From the NCBI RefSeq assembly GCF_020075495.1, contig NZ_JABYQT010000008.1, forward strand, positions 86,820 to 150,819: a stretch of DNA of 64,000 nucleotides, given 5' to 3'. The notes under the pieces are model-generated. The model did not search any database, was not told the DNA's origin, and saw nothing but the letters and a program-made list of their open reading frames with translations. This document shows, in pieces, positions 41,975-51,592 of the stretch (within the stretch, counting starts at the first letter, position 1; each line of letters starts with the position of its first letter). Made by a program: the position numbers and the translations under genes. The stretch is from Vreelandella aquamarina. GTDB lineage: Bacteria > Pseudomonadota > Gammaproteobacteria > Pseudomonadales > Halomonadaceae.

Positions 41975-43123
41975 ATGCCGTTAACGGTGTCATTACTCTC
42001 GCTTTGTCAGGCGCTGCTGGTCAGCGGCAACATCCTGCTCATCGCCGTCTCGCCGTTGGTGGGGGCCGCGCTCGCTCCCGGTCCTACGCTTGCCACCGCG
42101 CCGGTGGCGAGCCAGTGGCTGGGCTTGATGTGCGCGACCATTCCCGCCTCGCTCATCATGGGACGGCTCGGGCGCAAGCGCGGCTTCGTGCTGGGCAATC
42201 TGATCGGGCTTTCGGGCGCGGGGGTGGCCATGGCTGCGCTCACCCTGGGCCGCTTTCCGCTTTTTCTGCTCGCGACCTTTCTGATCGGGGTCGGCATCGG
42301 CTTTGGTCAGCTCTACCGCTTCGCCGCGCTGGAGGCCGCCGCCGAGCGCTACCGCGAGCGTGCGCTCGGGCTGGTCATGGGGGGTGGCTTGCTGGCCGCC
42401 TTTGTCGGCCCCTGGCTTGCCCGGTTCAGCCGCGAGCTTGTCGAGACGCCGTTTCTGGCAAGCTTTGCGGGGCTGGCCGCGCTTTATGTGATCGCACTTT
42501 GTCTGCTGCTCGTTACCCGGATGCCGGTAGCGTTCGTCGAACCGCCGCCGGGCGACAAGCGAGCGCTGGGTGAGATTCTGCGCCAGCCGGCCTTCATCGT
42601 CGCGGTCGTCTCGGCGATGGTGGGCTACGCGGTGATGAACCTGGTGATGACGGCCACGCCCCTGGCCATGAGCCACGCCGGCCACGGCTTCGACCACGTG
42701 GCGATGACCATTCAGTGGCACGTGGTGGCGATGTTCGCGCCGTCGTTTTTCACCGGGTACCTGAGCGCGCGCGTCGGCGCCAAAGCGATGATCGTCGCCG
42801 GCTGTGGGCTTTTAGTGGCGAGCACGCTGGCCGCGCAGCTTTCGCTGAGCGTTGCCGGCTTCAACCTGGCGCTGGTGCTGCTGGGCTTGGGTTGGAACTT
42901 CACCTTTCTGCCCGCCACCGGGCTGCTGGCGGCCGCCTGCCGGCCTGATGAGAAGGCGCGGGTGCAGGCGGCCAACGAGTTTCTGGTGTTCGGCGCCGTG
43001 GCGCTGTCGGCGCTGGCGGCGGGGCCGCTGACCAGTACGCTCGGCTGGGCGGCGCTGAATGCGTGGCTTCTGCCGGTATCGCTTTTACCCATCGCCTTGC
43101 TGGCGTGGCAGAAGTATCGGTAG
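41975..43123 (+). CDS. Major facilitator superfamily transporter
   Basis: A 382-residue integral membrane protein with about 11-12 hydrophobic segments. GRLGRKRGFVLGNLIGL at about 63-79 is the loop 2-3 signature of MFS carriers. The start at 41975 is chosen because AAGGAG lies 5-6 bases upstream; the frame is open further upstream into the preceding gene. It most resembles small YfcJ/YbjJ-type or riboflavin/aromatic carriers, but the substrate cannot be named. It is downstream of a GntR/FCD regulator in the same direction. Confidence 0.88.
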   Translation: MPLTVSLLSLCQALLVSGNILLIAVSPLVGAALAPGPTLATAPVASQWLGLMCATIPASLIMGRLGRKRGFVLGNLIGLSGAGVAMAALTLGRFPLFLLATFLIGVGIGFGQLYRFAALEAAAERYRERALGLVMGGGLLAAFVGPWLARFSRELVETPFLASFAGLAALYVIALCLLLVTRMPVAFVEPPPGDKRALGEILRQPAFIVAVVSAMVGYAVMNLVMTATPLAMSHAGHGFDHVAMTIQWHVVAMFAPSFFTGYLSARVGAKAMIVAGCGLLVASTLAAQLSLSVAGFNLALVLLGLGWNFTFLPATGLLAAACRPDEKARVQAANEFLVFGAVALSALAAGPLTSTLGWAALNAWLLPVSLLPIALLAWQKYR

Positions 43124-43153
43124 GATCGCGCTTTTACACTCAAGGCGCCCCTC

Positions 43154-43323
43154 ATGGCTCGGAAGATCGAAAGTCCCTGTATCGGCGTCTGCCGGCTCGA
43201 AGGCGAACTCTGCGTGGGCTGCGGGCGCAACATGGAAGAGATCAGCCGGTGGGGTGCCATGAAGCACCCCGAAAGGAAGGCGACCCGTGAGCGCGCCGCG
43301 AAGCGGCTCGAAAAGCGGGCGCG

Positions 43324-43327
<4 letters not shown>
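43154..43327 (+). CDS. DUF1289 small cysteine-rich protein
   Basis: A 57-residue protein. CIGVC (C9, C13) and CVGCGR (C20, C23) give four cysteines in the DUF1289 pattern, followed by EISRWGAM and a basic C-terminal helix ending KRLEKRAR. AAGGCG lies about 8 bases before the ATG. The four cysteines could bind zinc or an iron-sulfur cluster. It starts 30 bases after the MFS stop. Its TAG stop (43325-43327) overlaps the TAG stop of the convergent ABC ATPase gene in the shared palindrome CTAG. Confidence 0.9.
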
Positions 43328-44348
<1,021 letters not shown>

Positions 44349-44361
<13 letters not shown>

Positions 44362-46052
44362 GGAACGACTCCCCTGGGCAGGCGCGGTGCCAGAACGCTC
44401 AGCAGGAGCATCAGTGTGGCGACCATCGCGACCACCAGCACGGACACCGCCGAGGCCAGCACGCTTTCGCCGCCCTCATCCAGATTGAAAATGAGCACGC
44501 CCAGGGTCTCATTACCCGCGCTCCACAAAAGCGCCGAGACGGTGAGCTCGTTCACCGCGAGCAGAAACACCAACAGCCCGCCGGCAAACAGCGCAGGCGC
44601 CACCAGCGGCAGCACGATGGTGCCAAGGCGCTTCCAGGGCCCGGCGCCGGCGAGCTGCGCGGCCTCTTCGAGCGAGGCATCGAGCTGGCCAAGGCTCGCC
44701 GCTACCGGCTTCAGGCACACCACCAGAAAGCGCGCCAGATAGGCGATGAAAATGAGCCCGAGCGTGCCGTAAAGCGCCACGTCGATGATCGGAACCGGGC
44801 GCACGAACAGCAGAATGCAGGCGATGGCGAGCACCACGCCGGGCAGCGCGTAAGGCAGCTCCACCGCGCTCAAGCTGAGGCTTTGCAGCCTGGGCGGCAG
44901 TCGCTGGAGCCGGTAGGCCAGCGGCAGGCTCGCCGCCATCAACAAGAGCGAGGCGCCGCCGGCGAGCGTCACGCTGTTGCTCACCGCCCGCCAGGTAGCG
45001 CCCTGGCGGCTGAGTATCTCGACGTAGGCCCCAAGCGTTGCCGTGGTCGCATCGAGCGGCACGCCCATGGCGGGCACCAGTGAACTCACGATGAGTGCGG
45101 CCAGCGGCGCGACGAGAATCACCAGCAGCACGCCCACCAGGAGCATCGTGACCGGCAGCTTGAAGCGCCCGAGCGAGAAGTCGTGGGCGCGGCCGCTGTG
45201 GCCGGTCAGCCCGAAGCGGCTGCGCCCCATCAGCCGCTGCTGGAGCGCCACGCCCGCGAGCGCCACCGCGCCGATCAGCACCGACAGCGCCGCCATTTCC
45301 GGCAGCACCCCGGTGCCGAAGCTCGCCATGCGCTGATAGATCAGCGTGGGCAGCACGTAATAACCGGCGGGAATGCCCAGCATGGCGGGAATGCCGAAGT
45401 TGCCGAGGCTCGAGATGAACGCCATGGCAGCACCGGCGATCAGCCCGCTTCGAGTGACCGGCAGCACGATGTGCCCCCACACCTGGGACTGGCGGGCGCC
45501 GCTGATGCGCGCGGCCTCCACCAGCTCCCGGGGCAGCGATAAAAGCGAAGTGCGCAGCGCCAGAAACACCAGCGGCGCGGCCTGAATGCCGAGCAAAAGC
45601 GCAATGCCCTCGGCGGAGTAGAGCGGCTGCGGGCTGCCAAGGGCGGGGGCGATGCCAAGACTCTTGAGAATCGGGCTGGCCGGGCCGAAGAGCTGCAGCC
45701 AGGCAAGCGCGGTCACCTGAGGCGGAATCATCATCGGCAGCATGAAGCAGAACACCAGCGCCGCTTTGGCGCGAATGTCGGTCAGGGTGATGACGAACGC
45801 AAACAGGCTGCCGAGCACCAGCGCGATCAGCATGCCAAGCCCGGAGGTGTAGACGCTGTGCCACAGCGCCCGCCAGGTCGAGGCGGCGCTGAGCACCCGC
45901 CAGAGCGGCGCGTTCGCCCCCTGGGCAAGATCGCTCAGCGCCTCGATGAGTAGCCGCACGCTCGGCACCAGGCTCAGCAGCACCACCGCGGCGGTCAAAA
46001 GCGTCAGCAGCCAGCGCGACTGGCCGCCAGCGCCGGATTTCAACGCCAGCAT
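44349..46052 (-). CDS. ABC transporter permease, two fused membrane domains (FbpB/PhnU2-like)
   Basis: A 567-residue permease containing two BPD-transporter domains in one chain. EAA loops, the ATPase-docking elements, are visible in each half: ELVEAARISGARQSQVWGHI in the first and ASLEEAAQLAGAGPWKRLGT in the second. About 12 transmembrane helices are expected. Fused permeases of this length occur in ferric iron importers and in a class of 2-aminoethylphosphonate importers. Its ATG shares a base with the stop of the binding-protein gene. Confidence 0.92.
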
Positions 46053-47029
46053 CAGCCGCCAAACAGCTCGCTAAAGCGCGCTTTCAGGGCCTCTTCCTGA
46101 TCGAGAGCCTGATTGATATCGACGGGCATCAGCTCGATGGACTCGCGCTCGGGGAAGCCTTCCGGGGCGGCGACGCCCCCCCGGGCGGGCAGGTAGCCCT
46201 GACGGCTGACCAGTTCCTGGCCCGCTTGTGATAGCACGAAATCGACGAACTTGCGGGCGGCGTCGACGTTTTGGGCGCCTTCCATGATCGCCACCGGCTC
46301 GGTGACCGCACTCACGCCCTCCTCGGGGAAGACGAATTCGACCGGCGAGCCCTTGGCGGCTTCGCGGATGGGCAGAAAGTCCACCACGATGCCGTAGGCC
46401 TTGGTACCCGCGGCCACCGCGTTGAATACGCCACCGTTGCCGCTTTGCGCCTCGACGCGGTTATCGCGAAGCCGCTCGTAATAATCTTCGGCCAGTTCGG
46501 GGTTTTCCGTGATCGCCGCCATGTGGATCAACGCCGCCCCGGAGTAGAGCGGGCTCGGCATGGTCACGAGCCCTTCGTACTCGGGTTCGAGCAGGTCCTG
46601 CCAGCGCGTCGGGCGCGCCTCGGCGCCGGTGTTGTAGACGATGCCGGTAGTGATCAGCTTGGTGCCGTAGTAGTAGCCCTGCGGGTCGAAGGTCTCCGGC
46701 TCGAAAGCCTCGCGTTCGGCGCTTTCATACGCCTGCAGGTGGCCGTCGCGCTTGAGTGACTCCATGGTCATGCTGTCGGCGATCAGCAGCACGTCCGGGT
46801 TACTCACCCCGGCGGAAAGCTCCGAGCGAAGCCGCGTCATCAGACGCGTGGTGCCGTCGCGCACCCACTCCACCTCGATCTCCGGGTGGGCCTCCATGAA
46901 CGCATCGACGGTCTGCTGGGCGTCGCTCTGGGGCTGGCTGGTGTAGAGCGTGAGCGTCTCGGCGGCCGCGGTAGCGGACAGCGAAAGCGCAGAAAGGGCG
47001 ATGGCGGTAGCAAGCGGGCGTTTGAGCAT
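46052..47029 (-). CDS. ABC transporter periplasmic binding protein (ferric iron or 2-aminoethylphosphonate class)
   Basis: A 325-residue family-1 solute-binding protein with a signal peptide at residues 1-22 (ALSLSATAAAE). The mature start LTLYTSQPQSDAQQTVDAFM and IEVEWVRDGTTRLMTRLRSE fit both ferric-binding FbpA/AfuA proteins and PhnS2-type phosphonate binders. A YYYGTK stretch provides tyrosines like those of iron binders, but this alone does not decide specificity. GGAGATGCCTCG precedes the ATG. No Fur-like site was recognised in the 158-base divergent gap to the DsbA-family gene. Confidence 0.85.
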   Translation of the reverse strand: MLKRPLATAIALSALSLSATAAAETLTLYTSQPQSDAQQTVDAFMEAHPEIEVEWVRDGTTRLMTRLRSELSAGVSNPDVLLIADSMTMESLKRDGHLQAYESAEREAFEPETFDPQGYYYGTKLITTGIVYNTGAEARPTRWQDLLEPEYEGLVTMPSPLYSGAALIHMAAITENPELAEDYYERLRDNRVEAQSGNGGVFNAVAAGTKAYGIVVDFLPIREAAKGSPVEFVFPEEGVSAVTEPVAIMEGAQNVDAARKFVDFVLSQAGQELVSRQGYLPARGGVAAPEGFPERESIELMPVDINQALDQEEALKARFSELFGG

Positions 47030-47187
47030 CGAGGCATCTCCAGAGATAAGCGCCGCCCAGCTTGAACGGGAAATCTTTCAGTCTCGTGACAGCCCCGCCA
47101 TCAAGCGTCCGGGAGTGTCTTTATCAGCGCAGAAGGCTTACGCTTGGCGCCGTGACGTTGGCGAGAACCGCCTTGAAGGAGAAGCCC

Positions 47188-47823
47188 ATGACCCGACTCG
47201 TCTACCTGTTCGACCCGCTGTGCGGCTGGTGCTACGGCGCAGCCCCCGCGCTGGCGGCTGCCGCTGCCTCAAACGCGATCACCCTCGAACCGATGCCCAC
47301 CGGGCTCTTCGCCGGCTCGGGTGGCCGGGCGATGGACGAGGCGTTCGCCGCCTACGCCTGGGAGAACGACCAGCGCATCGCCGCGCTGACCGGTCAGCCC
47401 TTCACCGAGGCCTACCGCCGCGGTGTGCTCGAAAGCCGCGAGCAGCGCTTCGACAGCGCCCCGGCCACGCGTGCGCTCACCGCCGTACACCTCACCGCTG
47501 CCGAGCGCGAGTTCGCCGCGCTCGAGGCCTTCCAGCGCGCCCGCTACGCCGAGGGACGCGACGTGACCGACCGGGCCACGCTGGTCGAGCTTTTGGACGC
47601 GCTGGCGCTTTTCGAGGCCGCTTCACTTCTGAAAGCCGACGACGAAACGCTGCGCAGCGCCTGTGAGCGCCGCGTCGTGCAGGCGCAGACGCTGATGCAG
47701 CGCTTCTCGCTGCGCGGCGTGCCGAGCTTGCTGGTGGAGAAGGCGGGCGCACTGCAGCCGCTCAAGGCGGACGCGCTCTATTCGAGCCCCGCCGGCTTCG
47801 TCGAGTCGCTGTCGCGCGTTTGA
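47188..47823 (+). CDS. DsbA-family (FrnE-like) thioredoxin-fold protein
   Basis: A 211-residue protein of the DsbA/FrnE class without a signal peptide, so cytoplasmic. The active site CGWC (residues 12-15) follows the opening beta strand, and FSLRGVPSLLVEKAGAL near 170-187 holds the cis-proline. Between them lies the DsbA helical insertion. GAAGGAG stands 6-8 bases before the ATG. It reduces or rearranges disulfides or handles thiol adducts. Its neighbour is a possible selenium-oxyanion importer, so a role in thiol-selenium chemistry is a thin but testable idea. Confidence 0.87.
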   Translation: MTRLVYLFDPLCGWCYGAAPALAAAAASNAITLEPMPTGLFAGSGGRAMDEAFAAYAWENDQRIAALTGQPFTEAYRRGVLESREQRFDSAPATRALTAVHLTAAEREFAALEAFQRARYAEGRDVTDRATLVELLDALALFEAASLLKADDETLRSACERRVVQAQTLMQRFSLRGVPSLLVEKAGALQPLKADALYSSPAGFVESLSRV

Positions 47824-47846
47824 TTGGAAAGGCTGCGTTAAAAACC

Positions 47847-47868
47847 GCCGGGCGCGAAACCGCCCGGC
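47847..47868. terminator. Hairpin between the DsbA-family gene and the PhnD-like gene
   Basis: GCCGGGCG, loop CGAAAC, CGCCCGGC: an 8-bp perfect stem 25 bases after the DsbA-family stop. The T-tract is on the minus strand side (AAAAACC precedes the stem on plus), so it is a better terminator for minus-strand transcripts, and only a partial block on plus. Confidence 0.5.
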
Positions 47869-47971
47869 GCGAAGAAGTAGGGGCTTTCGGCCCGTAAACT
47901 GCTATGCTGCCACGAGGTTTGCTTCGGCGTTTTTGGCGCCGGTTTTTTCCCGTTCTGATAAGGATGCTCTC

Positions 47972-48838
47972 ATGTCTCGCCAACCGTTGCTGGCCCGTGC
48001 GGCCGTACTGTTAGCGCTTGCCTCGCCGCTGGCCGCCGCCGATACGCTCGTGTTCACCGCCATTCCCGACGAGGACGAAACCCGCCTGCAGCAGCGTTTT
48101 CAGTCCGTCGCCGACTACCTTGCGGAAGAACTCGACGTCGACGTGCGCTTCATTCCGGTCACCTCCTACGCCGCTTCGGTCACCGCGTTTCGCAACAACC
48201 AGGTGCAGCTGGCCTGGTTTGGCGGTTTCACCGGCGTGCAGGCCCGCGAGCTGGTGCCGGGCTCCCAGGCGATTGCCCAGGGCGTCGAGGACCCGGAGTA
48301 CAAGAGCTACTTCATCGCCAACGCGTCCACCGGGATCGAGCCGGTCGAGTCCGACACCGCGCCCGAGGCGCTCAAGGGGCTGACCTTCACCTTCGGCTCG
48401 CAAAGCTCGACCTCCGGGCGGCTGATGCCGGAGTACTTTCTGACCCGCGATTTGGGCGAGTCGCCGAATGAGCTCTTCTCGCGGGTGGGCTACAGCGGCA
48501 ACCACAGCCGCACTGTGTCGCTGGTGCAGTCCGGCGCGTATCAGGCCGGTGTGCTGAGCTACACCGCCTGGGAGAACGAGGTGGAGCAGGGCAACGTCGA
48601 CCCGGAGCAGGTGCAGATCGTCTGGGAGTCGCCGACCTACCCGGATTATCACTGGACCGTGCGCGGCGACGTGGACGAGCGTTTCGGCGAGGGCTTCACC
48701 GAACGCCTGCAGCAGGCGCTTCTCGATATGGACGACCCGGAACTGCTGGCGAGCTTCCCGCGCTCGGGCTTCATTCCCGCCTCCAACGAGGATTTCGAGC
48801 CGATTCACGACGTGGCGGTCTCGCTGGACCTGCTGTAA
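47972..48838 (+). CDS. PhnD-family ABC transporter binding protein (putative selenate/phosphonate type)
   Basis: A 288-residue periplasmic protein of the PhnD class with a signal peptide at residues 1-23 (LLALASPLAAA). TLVFTAIPDEDETRLQQRFQ at the mature start, then DVRFIPVTSYAASVTAFRNN, QLAWFGGFTGVQARE and the ligand-phosphate-type loop FGSQSSTSGRLMPEYFL fit PhnD-like proteins. Short QSSTSGRLMP forms are, as I recall, assigned to the putative selenate subgroup; phosphite or phosphonate cannot be excluded. AAGGA precedes the ATG. It is the first of three genes for one importer, with 2 bases to the ATPase start. Confidence 0.82.
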   Translation: MSRQPLLARAAVLLALASPLAAADTLVFTAIPDEDETRLQQRFQSVADYLAEELDVDVRFIPVTSYAASVTAFRNNQVQLAWFGGFTGVQARELVPGSQAIAQGVEDPEYKSYFIANASTGIEPVESDTAPEALKGLTFTFGSQSSTSGRLMPEYFLTRDLGESPNELFSRVGYSGNHSRTVSLVQSGAYQAGVLSYTAWENEVEQGNVDPEQVQIVWESPTYPDYHWTVRGDVDERFGEGFTERLQQALLDMDDPELLASFPRSGFIPASNEDFEPIHDVAVSLDLL

Positions 48839-48840
48839 GG

Positions 48841-49494
48841 GTGAGCGATTTCGTTTTACAGGATGCCGAGGCGCACTACGGCGCGACCCGCGTGCTCGGG
48901 CCGCTGTCGATGGGCATCGAGCCCGGCGAGCACGTGGCGCTGATCGGCAAGAGCGGGGCGGGCAAGTCCACGCTGCTCTCGCTGATGTATGACCGCTGGC
49001 AAGCGCAGCCGGTGGCGCTGATGCCCCAGGCGCTGGGGCTCGTCGATACGCTCTCGGTATTTCACAACGTCTACATGGGCCGGCTCGACCGCCACCGGTG
49101 GTGGCGTAACCTGGCCACCCTGGCAAGGCCCTTCCGGCGCGACGTCGATGAAATAGCGGCGCTGCTCGACGAGGTGGGCATCGGCGAGAAGCGCTGGACG
49201 CCCTGCGGCGAGCTCTCCGGCGGCCAGCGCCAGCGGGTGGCGGCGGCGCGGGTGCTCTATCAGCAAGGGGCGCTTCTGCTCGCCGACGAGCCGGTCTCGG
49301 CGCTCGACGGCCCCCAGGCGAGTTCGCTCATGGGCAAGCTGACCCAGGGCTATCCACGCTCGGTGCTGGCGATGCACGACCTCGATTTGGCGCTTGGCTT
49401 TTGTACGCGCATCGTCGGGCTCAGGGATGGCGCCGTGGTGCTCGACGCGCCGAGTAACACGCTCGATAGCGCCTCGCTTCAGGACCTTTACTGA
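48841..49494 (+). CDS. PhnC-like ABC transporter ATP-binding protein
   Basis: A short 217-residue ATPase starting at GTG 48841. Walker A is LIGKSGAGKSTLL (35-47), the Q-loop MPQALGLVDTLS, signature LSGGQRQRVAAARVL, Walker B LLLADEPVSALDG, and the switch histidine in LAMHDLDLAL. It is about 40 residues shorter than PhnC, mainly in the region between Walker A and the Q-loop. It is coupled to the permease by a TGATG junction. It energises uptake of the oxyanion or phosphonate bound by the upstream protein. Confidence 0.9.
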   Translation: MSDFVLQDAEAHYGATRVLGPLSMGIEPGEHVALIGKSGAGKSTLLSLMYDRWQAQPVALMPQALGLVDTLSVFHNVYMGRLDRHRWWRNLATLARPFRRDVDEIAALLDEVGIGEKRWTPCGELSGGQRQRVAAARVLYQQGALLLADEPVSALDGPQASSLMGKLTQGYPRSVLAMHDLDLALGFCTRIVGLRDGAVVLDAPSNTLDSASLQDLY

Positions 49495-50969
49495 TGCCGT
49501 TTCGCGCCACGACCCGCGTCACGCTCGGGTTCATCCTGCTGGCGCTCGCGTGCCTGCTGCTGGGCGATTTCGAGATCAGCGCCCACGACCCCTGGCGCTC
49601 GCTCGGCCAGCTCTTTCTCGGGCTGCTCCAGCCGGATTTCACCAGCGTCGATTCGCTGGGCGAGGCGCTCTTGCGCACCGTGGCGTTCGCCTTCGTGGGC
49701 GTGGGGGTGGGCGCGCTTGCCGGTATGGGGCTCGCGCTTTTGTTTCACCACTGGTGGGTGCGCACCTTCAGTGCCTTCATCCGCGCCATTCACGAACTCT
49801 TCTGGGCGTTGATCTTTCTGCAGAGTTTTGGCCTGCACCCGGTGACCGGGGTGCTGGCCATCGCCATTCCCTACGCGGGGATATTTGCCAAGGTGTACGC
49901 CGAGATTCTCGATGAAACCGACCCGCTGCCGGCGGTGGTGCTGCCGCGCCGCGCCGGGCGGCTCTCGAGACTCGTCTACGCCCGCGTAAGCCAGGCCTGG
50001 CCGCACCTGGTGAGCTATACGGCGTACCGGCTGGAGTGCGGGCTGCGCTCCAGCGCGGTGCTGGGTTTCGTCGGCATGCCGACCATCGGCTACCACCTGA
50101 TGGCGGCGTTTGCCCAGGGCCACTACGCGACGGTCGGGGCGCTGCTGCTCACGTTCTACGTGCTGATCGGCACGCTCCGGTGGTGGGTACGCCCGAAGGT
50201 TCTGCCGTTTTATCTGCTGGTCGCGCCGTTTTTGCTGGGCACGGGGCTGCCCATCATGTGGTCGAACGTGACGCGGTTTTTCACCGAGGACATCGTGCCC
50301 ACCCCGCTCAAAAGGGGCGAAGGGCTGGAAGGGCTCTGGGAGTGGTTTGCCCAGCTTTTTGTCAACCAGGCGCTGCCGGGCATCTGGAATACGCTGCTGC
50401 TCACCCAGCTCGCGCTGGTGGCCACCGGGGCGCTGGCGCTGCTGCTTTTCCCTCTGATTTCGCGCCACTTTACGAACCGCCCCGGCGGCGTGCTGGGCCA
50501 CGTAGTGCTGGTGGTGATGCGCTCGACGCCGGAGTACATGCTGGCGTTCATTCTGCTGCAGCTCTGGGGGCCGTCGATGCTGCCGGCGGTGGTGGCGCTG
50601 GCGCTGCACAACGGCGGCATCATCGCCCACCTGATTGGCCGGCGCAGCAACGAAATCCTGCTGCGCCAGGATGCGCCGCGGGGCGTGAACCGTTACACGT
50701 TTGAACTGGTGCCGCGACTTTACGGGCCGTTTCTGGCGCTTTTGTTCTACCGCTGGGAAATCATCCTGCGCGAGACGGCGATTCTCGGCATTCTGGGCAT
50801 CGCCACGCTGGGTTTCTACGTCGACACCGCCATTCAGGAGATCCGCTTCGATCGCGCCATGGTGCTGATATTGATCACCGCGCTGATCAATATCGGCGTC
50901 GACGTGCTGGCGCGCCGGCTGCGAGGTCGTCTGCGCCTGCGGCACGGGGTCAATCGCCAGCGTTGTTGA
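49494..50969 (+). CDS. PhnE-like ABC transporter permease, two fused domains
   Basis: A 491-residue permease with two PhnE-like membrane halves in one chain (about 1-250 and 270-491). Each half has a docking loop: RVSQAWPHLVSYTAYRLECGLRS in the first and LVPRLYGPFLALLFYRWEI in the second. SSAVLGFVGMPTIGYHLMAA and RETAILGILGIATLGFYVDT are the paired signature segments. About 10-12 transmembrane helices are expected. Gene fusion matches the putative selenate importer set rather than canonical phosphonate phnE, which is usually single. Confidence 0.9.
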   Translation: MPFRATTRVTLGFILLALACLLLGDFEISAHDPWRSLGQLFLGLLQPDFTSVDSLGEALLRTVAFAFVGVGVGALAGMGLALLFHHWWVRTFSAFIRAIHELFWALIFLQSFGLHPVTGVLAIAIPYAGIFAKVYAEILDETDPLPAVVLPRRAGRLSRLVYARVSQAWPHLVSYTAYRLECGLRSSAVLGFVGMPTIGYHLMAAFAQGHYATVGALLLTFYVLIGTLRWWVRPKVLPFYLLVAPFLLGTGLPIMWSNVTRFFTEDIVPTPLKRGEGLEGLWEWFAQLFVNQALPGIWNTLLLTQLALVATGALALLLFPLISRHFTNRPGGVLGHVVLVVMRSTPEYMLAFILLQLWGPSMLPAVVALALHNGGIIAHLIGRRSNEILLRQDAPRGVNRYTFELVPRLYGPFLALLFYRWEIILRETAILGILGIATLGFYVDTAIQEIRFDRAMVLILITALINIGVDVLARRLRGRLRLRHGVNRQRC

Positions 50970-50997
50970 CGTGACCGGCCTCCTTCAAGAAGCAGTG

Positions 50998-51025
50998 TCA
51001 GGGCAGCACGGGCCTCTGGCCCTGA
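50998..51025. terminator. Hairpin between convergent genes
   Basis: TCAGGGC (50998-51004) pairs with GCCCTGA (51019-51025), with GGGCCTCTGGCCC as a competing inner hairpin. It is located between the PhnE-like and the convergent YrhK-family gene. There is no T-tract, so its activity is uncertain. Confidence 0.4.
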
Positions 51026-51031
51026 TCGGCG

Positions 51032-51316
51032 TCAGTTATCCTGGTTGGCATCGGGCAGGTGCTTGAAGCGTATATAGCGGTGCAGCCGAATGGCGGGACG
51101 AACCAGCAACTGAACGCTGCCCAGCAAGAAAAGCCAGACACCTGCGTCTCTCACCCCGCCCTCGAAGAAAAAGCAAACGCTGCCCACGCTAAACCACAGT
51201 CCCAGAAGAAAGTCGTTGAGCATGCTGAGTACTTCGTAGCGGCGATGAACCACCAGCTCTTCATGGCCGAAGGTGAAGGTCCATTCGCGTGTCTTGGTGT
51301 CCTGTTGGCGCTGCAT
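51032..51316 (-). CDS. YrhK-family small membrane protein
   Basis: A 94-residue protein with two transmembrane helices, about 32-52 and 58-78. RRYEVLSMLNDFLLGLWFSV, then SVCFFFEGG and LFLLGSVQLLVRPAIRLHRY, match the YrhK-like domain. The ATG at 51316 is chosen as GGGAG lies 6-7 bases upstream; an ATG six codons earlier has no ribosome site. Function is not known. It is monocistronic and divergent from mtnK, with 276 bases between them. That gap holds a TGAGAG/CTCTCA hairpin (51518-51534) and a TTGACA box (51536-51541) in front of mtnK. Confidence 0.83.
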   Translation of the reverse strand: MQRQQDTKTREWTFTFGHEELVVHRRYEVLSMLNDFLLGLWFSVGSVCFFFEGGVRDAGVWLFLLGSVQLLVRPAIRLHRYIRFKHLPDANQDN

Positions 51317-51592
51317 TGCTTGCTCCCATGTCAAGGTGTGGTGGTGAACCGCGCGCCGCTCTCTATCGTGTCCCGGTATAAGGGGCCGACGATCACGGCA
51401 CGCGTTAAAAGCGTAGGCCTTGTTGGTGCGTTACGCCGTTCTCGAGCGGGTTGTTTCCGGTTGTGCCTTGCCAGAGTGCTTGAAGTGCGATGGCCGCGCC
51501 CGCACCAGAGTGGCCGGTGAGAGTACCGCTCTCATTTGACATTGGCCTGGCAGTAAGCGCAAATACGCAAAAAAACTGCCAAGGAGCACGCT